Shown: positions 11,559 through 23,966, counted from the first letter of the stretch. The stretch is DNA of 64,000 nucleotides from Atriophallophorus winterbourni (GCA_013407085.1 JACCGJ010019688.1:118347-182346); one strand, 5' to 3'. Notes: generated by a model from the letters alone, not told the origin. A program made the numbers and translations.

Positions 11559-12126
11559 CACACTTCCATCCGAGATTCCGGCAGCTCACTGTCAATTCGT
11601 GTGCAACGGAGGCGGGTACTTATCCGCAGTTGATCCACGTCTCCTGGAATCGAACAATTCGACCATTTTTACAACCGCTTGCCCCGTGATACTTCCAAAC
11701 CGGAACTCAAATGATCAGACACCCCTTACTGGGTATCTGACTCAATCATTACAAACAGCGAGCACTTATGGCATGAACACCGGACAGCCTTGTTTGTTTA
11801 CCGCTGCAAACGGCCAGGTGTTCAACGCGGTCCCACAGCTTACGAATTATGACTTCGCCACTGGGCTTCCCACGCATTTGTTAACCTCGGGCTACTATCC
11901 GGTGGATGGAGCGAGTGAACATAGCTCTACAGGCGGGAATGAGATTTTCTTTCCTAATCTGAAACTCGACTCAAACGGTATGGTCTCATCGCCAGCAAGT
12001 TCCGCTCGTGACGTATCCCAATTTCATCATTCATCTCACAGTCCGCGTCCGTCAACGGAGTTCGTCATGCATTCAGATGCACACGGAGTGGCGTATATTT
12101 TGAAGGAGCACACCACAAACGTGTGA
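11559..12126 (+). CDS. KIRREL: Kirrel/Neph-like receptor, terminal exon with PDZ ligand
   Basis: Begins after acceptor GTTTGATCTACGCTATAG and stays open for 189 codons to TGA at 12124-12126. The tail is rich in Ser, Thr, Asn and Pro and contains SAVDPRLLESNNST, similar in style to SVDPRY in the tail of fly Kirre/Roughest. It ends in TTNV, a class I PDZ-binding motif (Thr at -2, Val at 0); vertebrate Neph proteins end in THV and the fly proteins in TAV. This links the receptor to PDZ scaffolds such as ZO-1 or PICK1, by family knowledge. The sequence upstream of 11559 is also open, so the exon start rests on the acceptor alone. Confidence 0.75.
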
Positions 12127-13829
12127 TCACGTATTTGGTAAAACCGAAACTTTCATTTAACCAGTGCCTTTATACGATTTCCACTGATAATGTTCCGATT
12201 GTTTGTAAAACTACCCGAAATAATCACGGTGAACGATAGCTCATTTTTGAAGACCAACTTGTTTTCAAATGTATAGTTTCCATAATTTTGATGTAAATAA
12301 TGTGTTTTATTTGGCGATCGTTTCTTTGTACAAAGATGATGTAAAATAACATGCAACATTTTTTCTCGACCAAGTTTCCGCAAACCAATATGGAAACTTC
12401 CTTGTTTTAGTCTGTACTATCAGGAGAACAGTGTGCCACAGTGATTTTTGAACGTAAAGCACAAGTGATATGGTACCAACTTTCAAAATGAAGCAATTTA
12501 TAAGTGGAACTGTTTCGTTTGTGGTTAGCAATGGTATCATCGGCTTCTTTCTGCGAAAGACTTGACGTTTTGATAACACTTCCATCTATGCATTATAAAA
12601 CCGTTCGCTCATCCTTATCGGTCGATTCAGGACAAGCAATAGCTAAGTGCACAGTTGAAAAACGTTTTCATGTTGCCAGCAAAAAATGTTCCTGGGATAG
12701 GATTTAAGATTTTCCCCCGTCCTTGTGGATAAGGTTTTCTTTACAAGAAGCTGCAGATTTCTGCTCTACAGCAGCAGTATAGAATGTCGTTTGTTCCTGA
12801 CGCTCATTGTGAACATTGAAAAATTCAACAGTTCATTAACATAATGCAAAGCAGAATCGCGTTTCTTTAGCAAATTATATCGCATTTGACGATACGAACA
12901 AGTCAATTTTCATTCAACATTCGCCATAGCTAGGGATTTCATTTCATTTTGTCCCATGGTGTTAGCCTCATTCAATAAACCTCGTCGATAATGGTTTGAA
13001 GCTAAAACTCCTTCGTCAGTGATCGGTTTTATGTGCGAACCCTATTTCACTTTCTCAAAACCGAGAAGAGCCCTCGTCTTTTTCACAATGTATGCTTCAG
13101 AGTCTGACGAGGCGAACGCTATGATCCCAAATTCATTTATTCGGATCAACCACTTCTTTAACCATGACAAAATATTGTTAGGATCCTTCTACTAACTAAT
13201 GTATTGCTCCAGTTTCTTTTAATATGTTCATCGCAGTCTAGGGTTCGTTGTCAGACGTGAGAAAAAGATTTGGGAGTCGTGGTGATGAACAATGTTCTTT
13301 CTGTCGTCTTTCGCCGAACCTACGGCCTAATTCCAAATTAGCTCAATTGAATTGACCAAGAAAACGTAATTATAACTTTACACCGTCAACAAGGGTTTAG
13401 GTGGCGATGTGCTTATCTGTTGGCCAAAGAATTTTAATGCTAAACTTCAGTTTTCCCGCCTTTTGTGTGCGCATCGTGGCCCTAATATTAATACTGCTAC
13501 TACTAATGGTAATAGAATAATAATAGAATAATCTTGGTAAAACAAGTCATGAAATATATAATCAGGTTATCAAAATATTTACAGCAAAATAAAATAGGAT
13601 TAAATAAATAATGGAAATTTCAAATTTAGACAGTGATTTTGGTGCTTAACAATGGAAAATGTAGCGAACATTGGTAGGAAAATGTTCTAAGGTATTCAAT
13701 AAAATATAAACTTCATTTAGATTCGGTCTCCGAACGAAAGCATAAGAATATCGCAATAATAAAAAACGAGAACGAGAAAAACTTATGTACAAATACCATT
13801 AGGCCGGTAAAAGCTCGTTCGCAAGCGCA
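12127..13829. other. downstream of the Kirrel-like gene; no gene recognised
   Basis: Should contain the receptor 3' UTR. The first AATAAA I notice is near 12975, which would give a long UTR, so the polyadenylation site is unresolved. Short open frames at 12153-12707 overlap one another on both strands and show no known motif. Confidence 0.4.
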
Positions 13830-15460
13830 GTCTTACCACTAATCTAGTGTTTCGGTCTCATAAAACAGGACATTAACGGAGGTGCTCCGATCCCGAGTAA
13901 AAGTCGATTAAAATGTGCGCAGAATAGAAATACCAGTGTACTGTTTACAAATGCATGCAGTGTACGTTATAAATGGGGAGAGTTGCAATTTTCTACGCAG
14001 GAAAATAAGATCTATATAATTGCTATCTCTGAATCATGGATAAATCAGACGATCATCTACCATCATTTGTATCAGCCATCTCTCGTCAGGGTAGTGTTTC
14101 TGGTGCTACTGGAGGAGGTGTGACAATTATGATAAATGAAGACCTTCCCCACTGTTAGACGTCGTTAAAAATTGCTTCTCACATAATACAACTACACTCG
14201 GTATTTCTAAGGAGGAGACTCATACTTGTATATGATTTTGAAAGCCCGACTGCCTCATCAATAAACGATCCATTTCTGAAAGACACATTGAAATTAGTGG
14301 AAGGTCAATGTGAAACATTGCTAATTGTTGGAGACTTGAAACTCCCGGGAATCAATTGAGGTACAGAAATTTCTTCATCCCAGTTAACTGAGTTGCAATA
14401 TCTCGACTTTTTCGTGACAGGGAAAGTACAGGGTTTAGGTCGGGACACACTCCGTCCGCTTTATATTTGTTTCTATCGTGTCATGAAAGAGATATTTATG
14501 GAATCAGATACCTTCCGCTACTAGTCTAGAGCGACAACAACGCACTATTTTTGATTGAACTGGACAGGTGAGTTATATCGATTGTTCAACATTTTCTCAA
14601 CCAATTGTACCAACAGTGTTAAAATTGCAGGGTTGTGCTCAGAGGAATCAGTTATAATCAGTGGAGTCCCTCAAGGCTCAGTGCTTGCTCCGCTACTTTT
14701 GCTTAAATTTGTAAATGACCAACAGCCTGCTTGAGTTCACGTTGCTACCTTTTTGCTGATGATGTTAATGTCCTAGGAACCGACTGTCTAAATACCATTA
14801 TCTCTGTTTTAGAAAAAATAACCGAATGGACAAAGACATGGGACTTTCCACTAAACTTGGGAAAGAGCTGTGTTTTGAAGACTGCTTTGGCGACAACACA
14901 ACAAGAAGTCGACGAAGCAAATATCAGAATAGCTGCTTATCAGAAAGGAGAGGATCTCAATATTATTATCACAGGAGATGTTAAGTGGATTACTGAATGT
15001 ACCTGAAGCAGCAAACAAGGCTCGCAGAATATTGTTCAGACTGCGCTCAGAGTTGCCATGCAAAAAACCGTCTATTTTCATTCTCCTATACAAGGTAGTT
15101 GTGCGGCCTCACTTGAAATAATGTGTTTAATTCTTGGCATCCTGTTTTGATAAAACGGCACGTCTAGAAAGGGCCTAGCACCGTGCTACTAGGAAAGTTT
15201 AGCGTCAAATATGTAACCAATGGCCAAGATTGAATGACATCAACCTGTTATGATTAAAGAGACGGCGTGTGCGAGACGACCTAATAGAAGCCTTTGCGAT
15301 TATAAATATTCTCACGGGAGATAATATAACTGAATTACTGGAGATTGCCACCAAAACAGCTAAAATAGGTAATTTCTTAAGAGTAGATCCAGAGCACTAT
15401 TTCAGGAACATTGTGGACAAAAAATAGAATAAGATCCTAGATGGTTTAATAAAAGAAATA
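13830..15460 (+). mobile_element. CR1-like LINE, internally deleted copy
   Basis: The plus strand contains an APE endonuclease start (LFTNACSVRYKWGELQFSTQ, IIAISESWINQ) near 13940-14050 and its later motif LLIVGD near 14330. It then jumps at about 14510-14560 to the reverse transcriptase palm (SGVPQGS-like near 14665, FADDVNVLGTD near 14750) and C-terminal region. The whole fingers region and first part of the palm are missing. Stops and frameshifts are frequent. The longest open piece, 14731-15006, is the FADD segment. Confidence 0.85.
14491..14666 (+). repeat. direct duplication, first copy (partner 15461-15641)
   Basis: The segments share GATATTTxxGGAATCAGATA through GATTGTTCAAC to ATCAGTGGAGTCC with scattered differences. 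Both contain the same endonuclease-to-RT deletion junction of the LINE, so this duplicated block postdates the deletion. Confidence 0.85.
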
Positions 15461-15641
15461 GATATTTGAGGAATCAGATACCTTCCGCCACTAGTCCAGA
15501 GCGACAACGCCGCACTATTCTTGATTTAACTAGACAGGTGAGTTATATCGATTGTTCAACAGTTTCTTAACGAATTGTACCAACAGTGTTAAAATTGCAT
15601 GGTCGTGCTCAGAGAAATCAGTTATAATCAGTGGAGTCCAT
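15461..15641 (+). repeat. direct duplication, second copy (partner 14491-14666)
   Basis: Similar to 14491-14666 as described there. After it the sequence passes through CTGCAGCTGCAG directly into the endonuclease domain of the next LINE copy. Confidence 0.85.
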
Positions 15642-18345
15642 GAAGGCTGCAGCTGCAGTTTGCTGCACTGGAAAACCAGGTCGACATAATTGCCATCTCC
15701 GAATCGTGGTTGAGATCAGATGATCATATACCGCCATTTGTATCAACTAAGTACGCCATCTATCGTCAGGAGGGTTACTGGTGCTAAGGAAGGTGGTGTG
15801 TCAATTAAGATAAATGAAAATATTCCCCGCAGTGAGATATCGATGAAGATTGCTTCTCGCACTATCCAACTAGCATCGGTAATTCTTACTGTCGCTATGA
15901 GGAGACTGGCATTTGCATTTGCTTATAGAAGCTCGACTGCTTCACCATTAGACGATCAATTACTTAGTGACTCATTGGACGTTCTAAAATGGCAATCAAA
16001 TGCATTGCTAATTGTTGGAGACTTCAATCTCCTGGGCATTGATTGGCGTACCGAAATATTTTCCCCAGAGTCAGCTGAGTCGCATTATCTGGACTGGTTT
16101 CATGTCGGGGCCTTTTATCAGCATGTCAAGGAACGTACAATATTCAGGTCATGACACACTCCGTCCCCTTAGATTTTGTTCTATCGTCTCAGGAAAGTGA
16201 TATTTATGGGATCAAAGACCTTTCGCCACAAGGCAAAAAGCAACCACGCGGTAAATTTTCTTGACTGGATTTTAGTGCACCTTAGTCACCAAGTGAAGAT
16301 GTCCCGCAACCTTGGTCAAATGGACATCGTCCAACTACAAACTCAAGCAATTAATCAAAGTTGGGAACCAGACGAATTAGAACGTAGTGTACAAATCAAG
16401 TGGAATATTATAAGAGGGCACCTTTTACAACTACATGAATGTTTCGCTCCTCTGCAACCAGTGAAAACGCGAGGAAACCCCCCTGGTTTAGCGCGTCTAT
16501 TCGCAAGGCTACTGGATGGTGTGACCGTAGGTAGAGGGATTATCGATTCTCAGGAACTCACAGATATAGACTGCAGTGCATAAAGACCAGAAATTCAGCT
16601 GTTGTGCTGCAAAAGAAAACTGAAAGGGACTTCGAATCCAGACTTGCCAAAAAGCAAAGAATAACTTGAAAGCATTTTATGGCTATGTTCAGTCAAAACG
16701 ATCTTTGGGAGAAGAAATAGGCACGTTAGTGCTGGATGATGGCAACACGGCTTTGACTACATCGGAAAATGCCGATGCTTTGCATTCATTTTTCTGCAGT
16801 GTTTATTGGCGCGATTCGGGTAACCGTTTAGAAACTCATGAGTGCAGAGCACCTCTCTTTAGCTCAGCGGAGGTTAATCAGGAAATAGACACCACAGTTC
16901 TGTCGCAGCTGGATAAAACTAAGTTGGCTGGCCCCGACGGTATACATCTGGCTATTCTTCAGCCGCTCGCGAAAATAGTTAACCTTGCAATCAGCAACCT
17001 TTTTAAATGCTACCTCACTCCCGAGTATACTACCAGATGATTGAAAACGAGCGGCATTAGTGGCCTTATGCAAAATGGTCCCATTTCGGTTGTAGGCAAC
17101 TATAAGCCAGTAAGCCTGACTGGCATTCTTTGCAAGTGCTTAAAAAATCATTCCGCACTTGATATGTATATGTATATTTGGTAGCTAATTTCTTACTATC
17201 CGGTGCCCAGCATGAATTCTGAAAAACAAGGTCCTGCCTAACCAAACTTATAAGCTTTCTTGATGAACTGACATTACGGCTCGATGAAGGGAGAGTAGTT
17301 GAGGTATACTATTTTCATTTTCAAAAGGCCTTTGACTCAATGAAACATAGGTACCTCCTGCACAAACTCTGGATGTGTGGCGTCACATGTGAACTACCTG
17401 GATGGTTAGACAGCTTTTCAACGAATCGCACTAACTATGTTAGAATTGCAAGGGTGCGCTCGGAGGAATCACTGATACGCCGTGGAGTGCCTCAAGGCTC
17501 GATGCTTGGTCCACTACTTTTCTTATTTTTGTAAACGACCTGGCAGTCTGCTTAAGTTCACGTTGCTTCCTGTTTGCTGATGATGTTAGGATCATAGGAA
17601 CCGACAGTAGAGAAACGCCTATGTCTGATTTAGAAAAAGTATTCGAGTGGACAAAATCATGGGACTTTCTGTGAAATTTGTGGAAGAGCTGCGTTCTGAC
17701 GACTGAATTAGCGACAATCCAACTAGAAGTCGGCGGAGAAACTATCAGAATAGCTGCTGCTCTGAAAGTGAAGGATCTCGGGATAACTGTAACAGGAGAT
17801 TTTAAGTGAGCTACTCAATGTGCTGAAGCTGCAAACAAAGCTCGCAGAGAATTGCTTAGAATGCGCTCAGCGTTGTCATGCCGAAAACCTTCAATCTTTT
17901 TCCCTTATAAAAAGTACTAAATTTAATCCTGGGCACCGTGCTTAAAAAGATATCACACGTCTCGAAAGGTTCCAGCGCCTTTCGACTTGGATGATTGAGT
18001 GTCAGACAGGTGAAACCTATAAGGAAAGACTCAAGGACCTCGATCAGTTCTCACCTAAAATACGGCGGCTTCGAGGTGACCTAATAGAAGCCTGCAAGAT
18101 TCTGAAGGGTCTTACGGGCGATAATATTACTGGACTCCTTAAACTTGCCACTAAAGCAGCTACAAGTGGGAATTCTATGAAACTTCTTATGGGTAGGCAT
18201 AGGTTGCTGGCACGTGAGCACTTTTGCAGTAACCGTGTGGTCAACTTATTGAACAAGCTCCCAGATTGTATAGTAAACCTCCCGAATGTGTTGGGGGAAA
18301 TGACCTACCATATTTTCGCACATTGTCTAATAAAAAAAACTTGAA
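15642..18345 (+). mobile_element. CR1-like LINE, decayed copy with endonuclease and reverse transcriptase
   Basis: In plus-strand order: endonuclease (ESWLRSDDH near 15710, LLIVGDFNLLGIDW at about 16003-16045), linker (LDDGNTALTTSENADALHSF), RT fingers (LDKTKLAGPDGIH), a palm block RRGVPQGSMLGPLLF at about 17475-17525, FADDVRIIGTD near 17575, and the CR1-type C-terminal domain IRRLRGDLIEACKILKGLTG to NLLNKLPDCIVNLP at 17991-18344. Many stops and frameshifts separate the pieces, so it is a pseudogene. The intact 117-codon C-terminal piece is the longest well-preserved part. The 3' end merges into an A-rich run near 18330-18355, just before the Gypsy-like left LTR. Confidence 0.9.
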
Positions 18346-18406
18346 AAACAACAAAAAACGTTATGTTACATTTTTTATCTCACATCTGTCTACGGCTGAT
18401 CAACCG

Positions 18407-18606
18407 TGGTGACTGTTCAAATAACCATCAATAATATTCAATCATTCATCATCATTCATCCAATAATAATCAATAATACTGTTATTCTCGTTTTCAAACC
18501 TACAATATTCACTACATACTGTGTAATTCGCGGGAGCGTGGTTTGTTCTCACTTCCATTCTTGGGTTGGTTATTTTATTCAATTCAATACAATTCAATTC
18601 ATTACA
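18407..18606 (+). repeat. left LTR of the Gypsy-like element
   Basis: Starts TGGTGACTGTTCAAATAAC and ends CAATTCAATTCATTACA. Aligns along its length with 25884-26078, with a few substitutions and one short insertion of CAATAATAAT. Confidence 0.9.
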
Positions 18607-18678
18607 TTTGGCGTTGCGAACAGCAATTATTCGTGGCAAATTCAAGTCTGGAACCTCTCGATATAAATGCAAATGCTT

Positions 18679-18842
18679 GAGAAATTGAAGATTATTTTGA
18701 AAGATTCGAAACTTGGTGGATGACACGGCCGAAAACTGAAAATATTAAAAAGTCTGTTTATTCTCTAAATGCAGTCGGAAAATCTGCATATATGGTAATC
18801 AAAATTTTAGCCTGTCCGGATTCTCCTATTTCTTATTCTCAT
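18679..18842 (+). pseudogene. Gypsy-like gag, N-terminal fragment
   Basis: Reads EIEDYFERFETWWMTRPKTE, then KKSVYSLNAVGKSAYMVIK and LACPDSPIS. This is the capsid start typical of Gypsy-type gag (YFERFE...W, LxxxGKxAYxxLKxL). The frame stops at 18840-18842, where foreign sequence begins; gag resumes near 24390. Confidence 0.8.
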
Positions 18843-19667
18843 TGATATCTAGAACAAAAAATAATATAGGTTTACTCCATAGATTCATATCTCTGCCCCA
18901 GTGCAAGCTGGAACTTTACAAGTTACATACACTACCTTCATTAGATTACTGCAAAACTATATCTAGTAACAATATTCGGTCTGATAATTATGCTTTAGAA
19001 GGCATCCAACGTTCTTTCACAGGATCCATTACCACCAGTTCGGATAAGCATTCATATATAGAAAGATGTCAAATCCTAGGATTGAAACCATTATGGTTTC
19101 GAAGAATAAAACAAAATCCTATACTCTTTTACAGAATATTGAAAAAAGATATGATAGACATTGATTTACAATTAGATTTCAAAAACTCTGAAGTATATAA
19201 TCTTCGACACAAAAACAAAATATGTATACCGAAAATCCACAATCGTGTACGAAAAGATATCTTTATTTATAAATATTCTCGTTCATGGAATTTACTTCCC
19301 AATAATTTAAGATTGAGCACTCCACAAACTGAATTCATAAAGCAACTCAACTTCTATTTATCTCCGGAAAAAGTAGGTAAGCTATTTCTAATTAATACAA
19401 CTATAGATAATTTATACTTATACGGCATAAAAGGCTATTAATATTTTTGACTATAAAAAAATTTAAAGTGACATATAACTTTTTTCTTGAGAATTTACTT
19501 TTCAGGATTGTTGAAATCCAACAAAATACACTTTCACAATTCTTGAAATGTCGATACCACTCATATCTCTATGACCCGATGAAGTTGCATTTGGAACATC
19601 ATACATGAATAATCATAGCGATTTAGGCCTACCCAAACTTTAATTAACCAATTTCAAACAATTACAG
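18842..19667 (+). mobile_element. non-LTR retrotransposon 3' fragment with intact 199-codon C-terminal frame
   Basis: The open frame 18842-19441 reads KNNIGLLHRFISLPQCKLEL, ALEGIQRSFTGSI, SYIERCQILGLKPLWFRRIK, NPILFYRILKK and SRSWNLLPNNLR. This order (QRRFT..., ...YxxRxxxLGLxxLxxRRxxxxLxxxYKIL, ...WNxLP) is that of the C-terminal domain of CR1/jockey-class reverse transcriptases. The catalytic part is absent. The frame is intact and AT-rich compared with the neighbouring LINE. It inserted into gag of the Gypsy-like element, or was carried in with the next element. Confidence 0.8.
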
Positions 19668-19689
19668 TACAATACAATACAATACAATT
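19668..19689. repeat. (ACAAT)n microsatellite, 3' tail of the minus-strand LINE
   Basis: Four ACAAT-type units directly after the minus-strand LINE 3' end. Short tandem tails like this are typical of CR1-class insertions. Confidence 0.75.
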
Positions 19690-20967
19690 ATATTGAGAAC
19701 AGAAGGAGTACAAAAGTTACATTTAAGCTTTTTCTTGAACCGGCATAACTACCAACGCCTCGGGTATCCTGGGAGGTGGATTCGTTTCTCAAAGCAGTCG
19801 TCTTTGGCGAACCAGAGAAATTGATCGGTGCTGTTCTTGAACAGAGACAGATTTGGCGCTTCAACAACCTTGACCGGAAGTGAGTTCCAAGTGCCGACAA
19901 CACGTTGTGAAAATCTGTACCAGTGCGACAGACGATTCGTCCGGTGGACAAGCAACAGAAATTTGTGGCCCTTTGTTCGATGGTCAGAGATAACTACAAA
20001 AAGCGATCTGATTCCAGAAAGCTCGTTCCGGCAAACAATCCGATAGAGGAGTATCATGTCACTACGAACCCTGCGGTAGGCTAGTGAGAAAATATTCAAT
20101 TTCAGACATCGCTCTGCGTATGGTAGCTTGCAGATACTGGTGCAGAATCTCGTCGCGAGTCGTTGAACTTTTCTAGAAGTCGCTCTCCGGCTGCGGTGCA
20201 GGGAAACGCCGCTACAACACCGTATTCTAGAAGTGGTCGAACGTAAGTGCTAAAAAGTATTTTTTGTCATAGGAATAGACCAATCAGTAAACGTTCATCT
20301 TAGGGCCCACAAGCATCGCAAGGCCTTTGATCGTGCTTGAGCAGTGTTTGCTGCGGTCTTCAAGCTGGAAGTCACAATCGTGCCTAGATCTCTGGTCTCC
20401 GTACAGCTCTCAACCTTCATGTCATCGATGTAATAATCAAAGGGGTAGAACGCCTACCGTCAAGTGTTTCGTTTTGGTAGCATTCAGCGGAAGATCGTTG
20501 ACCGATGCCCATTTGCTGATGGCGTCTATATTCTTTTGCAGTATTTCACGGTCAGTTGATGAAGCAACTGCGCGCCGTATTTTCAGATCGTCTGCAATCA
20601 TCACGCAAGTTGATTGCAGACTACGTGTTATGTCATTCACATAAAGAATGAATAAGAGAGGGCCTAAAACCGACCCTTGTGGTACACCACTGCTGACAGG
20701 CCTCCGACGAGAAAATGACACGTTGATTTGCACAGCCCATTGCCGATGTGCGATATAACTATGAAGCCATTTCAAAAGCGAGCATCCAAGCCCATATGCT
20801 CTCAATCGATGCAGCAGCTTCCGGTGATTGACCCTATCAAAAGAAAAGTAGAACAATATCACATCGACAGATTTCTTATTGCCATTTGCATCAGCCCAAG
20901 CCTCTCTTGTGATTAAGAGTTTGGTTAGGCAAGACCTACCCTCGATAAATCCATGCTGTGTAGGAGA

Positions 20968-20981
20968 AAGTACGTCGCGAT
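20968..20981. repeat. target-site duplication of RTE insertion, left copy
   Basis: AAGTACGTCGCGAT, identical to 21348-21361 on the other side of the insert. Confidence 0.92.
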
Positions 20982-21347
20982 TTCATTCATTCATTTCAGT
21001 CCTCTCCGTGCCGGGTGGCACAGGAGGCGAAGACAAATTCAAGACAGTGGTTCCGGTCTGTCGCTGCTTCCTTTGCCGTCTGCGCCGTGAATCCTTGTGC
21101 ATGTAGTTCGCGTTCCAACGTTCTGCACCAAGTTTCCTTGGGCCGTCCCCTTTTTTGTTTACCTTGCGGATGCCAGTGCATGGCTACCTTCGTATGCGAT
21201 TTGGGATCCATCCTGCAGACATGACCGAACCACGGATCTGTTGTCATCGTTTCCGTAGCAATGTAGGTTTTACGGGATAGGGTTGCTAGCCCTAAGCCCA
21301 ACCCTCCTCCTTTCTCAGACGGGCTTGGGACCGTCCTTGGCGGAGTT
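20982..21347 (-). mobile_element. RTE-like non-LTR retrotransposon, 5'-truncated 366-bp insertion
   Basis: The minus strand reads PWFGHVCRMDPKSHTKVAMH, then GKQKRGRPKETWCRTLEREL and AATDRNHCLEFVFASCATRH. This is the C-terminal end of RTE/BovB-class elements (GHVLRM..., RGRPK.TWRRT, A.DR..W). The 3' tail is a short TGAA tandem. A perfect 14-bp target-site duplication flanks the insert, which splits the RT of the CR1-like LINE, so this is the youngest layer of the nest. Confidence 0.92.
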
Positions 21348-21361
21348 AAGTACGTCGCGAT
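21348..21361. repeat. target-site duplication of RTE insertion, right copy
   Basis: AAGTACGTCGCGAT, identical to 20968-20981. Confidence 0.92.
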
Positions 21362-23723
21362 GGTAAATATAATTTTCAATGCAGCGTTTCACCAGCTTCT
21401 CCATGATCTTCAACAGAACAGAAGTAAGGCATATTGGTCTGTAGTTACTAGGCTTGTGCTTGTCACCCTGTTTATGAAACGGCTTAACGACACCATATTT
21501 CCATTCGATAGGTAGTTCGCCCTCAGAAAATGACTTTTGCTAGACACAAGCCAGAAGCCGAGCAATTATTGGAGCCAGTGTTTCAGTATAACTGGGTGGA
21601 TTCCATCCCATCCAGGAGACTTGGTTGAATCGAGTTCTCTGAGTAGTCCGTACACAACATCGGAATTATATGTGACAGTGTCAAGCATAGAATTGTCAGC
21701 TGCGTTGATATGCGGGAGGTCGGGCTGCTCTCCAGAGAAGCATGATGCAAAGAAATCTGCCATGATTTCGGCTCTTGATGAATCTGTTGTGAGGATGTAG
21801 CCGTTGTCGACCGATAAGAATGAAATGTCGTCTTTCCTTCTCAAACGTTTGTTTACATAAGCGTACAGTCATTCGGGTTGAGACGAAAATGTTTCGATTA
21901 ATGATCTCTTAAAGGTTCGACGCTTGTTTCTTTTAACTTCCGTTACAGCATTACGAATTGATTTGCAGGCTTCTTAACTAACCGCAGTGGGTTCCAATTT
22001 AAAGATAAACCACAACCTCTTTCTATGACGCATCATTCTTTGTAGACATTTATCGAACCATGGAGGACCACGATAGCTGCTAGGGTGTTCCTTCATCGGA
22101 ACATGAGCTGCATACAATTCCCGTAGGTTGTCGTAGAATTTTCTGCAGGCTAGGTGAAGATTCAAATTCTCTACATCCCATGACTGCTGGCTAGCGGCGG
22201 TTATAAGAACATTGAAGTCAGTCTTCCACGGGTTATGGATGCGCTGATTTCTGAACTTTTTGTTTGGGAAGACATGTGTATGCTAGGATTACCGCGTGGT
22301 CACTGGAATAGAGAGGCTGCAGATCTTCGATGTTAGATATGCAGTGCTCGTGCCGTGTGAAAATCAGGTCCAGGCACGAGTATGATGAAATACCATAACG
22401 GGTCGCATCGGAAACATGCTGAATTAATTTTTCTTGTACTACAAAGTCGAGAAACGACAACAAGAGCCTGGAGGCCCTTGGCTTACAGCATAACATTGAC
22501 CAGTCGATGTCAGGCAAATTAAAGTCGCCCATGATGAATATCCTTGGTTTTAAAGTGTATTTTCGAATCAAATTCATCCAAGCATCATCCACACATCTTG
22601 GACTACGATGAAAGACAAGAACAGTAAACGCTTGGGATTCGAAGTTTTTGATTCTGCAGATCAACATCTCCCATAAATTATCGGTACCTCGATGATGTAC
22701 GGTTTCCGATATCATCCACTCATTTGAAATATAAATGAGGACACCACCGTGTCTGTTAGTTAAACGATCGCATCGCCGGATGGTGTAATTGGGCATGAAA
22801 ACTTCTCGATCTTCAATGTTACTGGATAACCACGTTTCACTTACCGCAAAGTGTGCAGGAGAATGTCGGAGTATAAGGGTCTCAAACTCGTCTTTATTGT
22901 TCAAAATGCTTCGGGCATTTGTCAGCATTGCAACGGGCCTCGTGGTTTGAGCTGTAGTGGCTGCTGAATCATCCTCTGACGGCTGACCACTCGAAAATTT
23001 CTGATCGTCAGGTAGCTTTCACCATTTTGTAGCCTGAGCTTGAGTTCTTTAACTGATGTTCGTAATTTAGTTCTATATTCTAAGGTTTAAGAACAAACGC
23101 AGTGCCTCTCATTTTGTGGGAGTTCGAGAGTAATCTAGCGGGGTCTTCAGATCCTGAAAAAACAATTTTCAGTGGTCTATCGATATCTGGTTTTCTTTCA
23201 CCGAGGCGTATAAGAGCTTTAATCGTCACACCCTGGTCGTTATTATGAAGAACTTTGTCGGGAATCACCTGAAGTTGCTGTAGATCATCCGCATGCCGAT
23301 CAAATGGAGAATCTTTGCTGGATTCTGGCACTCTAAAAAACTAATAGACAATGTGATCGGGGTGCATAGTTCTTATTATCACGCACTGTGAGGGACGGAG
23401 CATCAGACTTCCTTCGATTATCACTCCGCATGCTTGTACATGTCGTGGCGACGGGCATTGGAACATTGCAGTTCATTGGGCAATTGCGTCCTTTGTGTGA
23501 TTGCTTGGCAATAATCTCGACTCACGATGGTGCTTCAATTTGGTTGGAATTATTCAACTGATCACAATCGACTTCAACCCGATATTTCTTTTTCTTTCCT
23601 GAAAGGGGACGCGGTCAAACTAACGGTACACGGTATGGAGACCTCGGAATCGGAAGTACGGATCCTTTTGACTGATTGAGGAGCAGATTCGATAATTGCT
23701 TTTGATCGAAGTGAAACATTCCG

Positions 23724-23966
23724 TTATTTTGAAAGTTTATCACGACGACGATGAGCGTCACAAGCAGAACAAAAGAATACAAATCGCGTACTGGAAAATT
23801 GCACCAGCGAATCATAAATTGATTGGTTGACCGATGAGCACTTGACGTGTTCCCATTTGTCACAAAAATCACATTCTAGAGCGCCATCAGAGTTCTTAAC
23901 GTGTTCAAAGCATTTAACACACTTGCTTGCATCATTTATACCAGAATTAGAAGTAGAAGTTGCCAT
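23724..23966 (-). CDS. LINE ORF1 with PHD-type zinc finger
   Basis: From the methionine of MATSTSNSG the frame encodes CVKCFEHV, then ECDFCDKWEHVKC and FFCSAC, that is C-x2-C, C-x2-C, H-x2-C, C-x2-C, the pattern of a PHD finger. PHD-type ORF1 proteins occur in CR1-class LINEs, where they are thought to bind nucleic acid or chromatin. The frame is open for 81 codons and ends with DKLSK, so it is short for a full ORF1 and may be truncated by a frameshift. A longer frame starts at 24026, but MATSTS gives the usual ORF1 start. Confidence 0.75.
   Translation of the reverse strand: MATSTSNSGINDASKCVKCFEHVKNSDGALECDFCDKWEHVKCSSVNQSIYDSLVQFSSTRFVFFCSACDAHRRRDKLSK

Larger units (their letters stand above)
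19749..22928 (-). pseudogene. LINE ORF2: APE endonuclease and reverse transcriptase
   Basis: Endonuclease: MLTNARSILNNKDEFETLI, SETWL, IFIMGDFNLPDIDW and the catalytic SDHAVIL are all present, so the nuclease motifs look intact. RT: LDSTKSPGWDGIHP, NYRPICLTSVLLKIMEK, TQHGFIEGRSCLTKLLI, SSGVPQGSVLGPLLF. The catalytic box reads MIADDLK instead of FADDLK, so both Asp residues are kept, and LDFSKAFDRVNH is altered to FYFSFDRVNH. Several frameshifts and the 366-bp RTE insertion separate the segments, so the protein cannot be made whole. Confidence 0.88.

Noticed and set aside
12940..13330. Minus-strand stretch with short peptide-like runs, considered as a retroelement polyprotein
   Set aside because: No catalytic or structural motif could be confirmed and frames are broken throughout.
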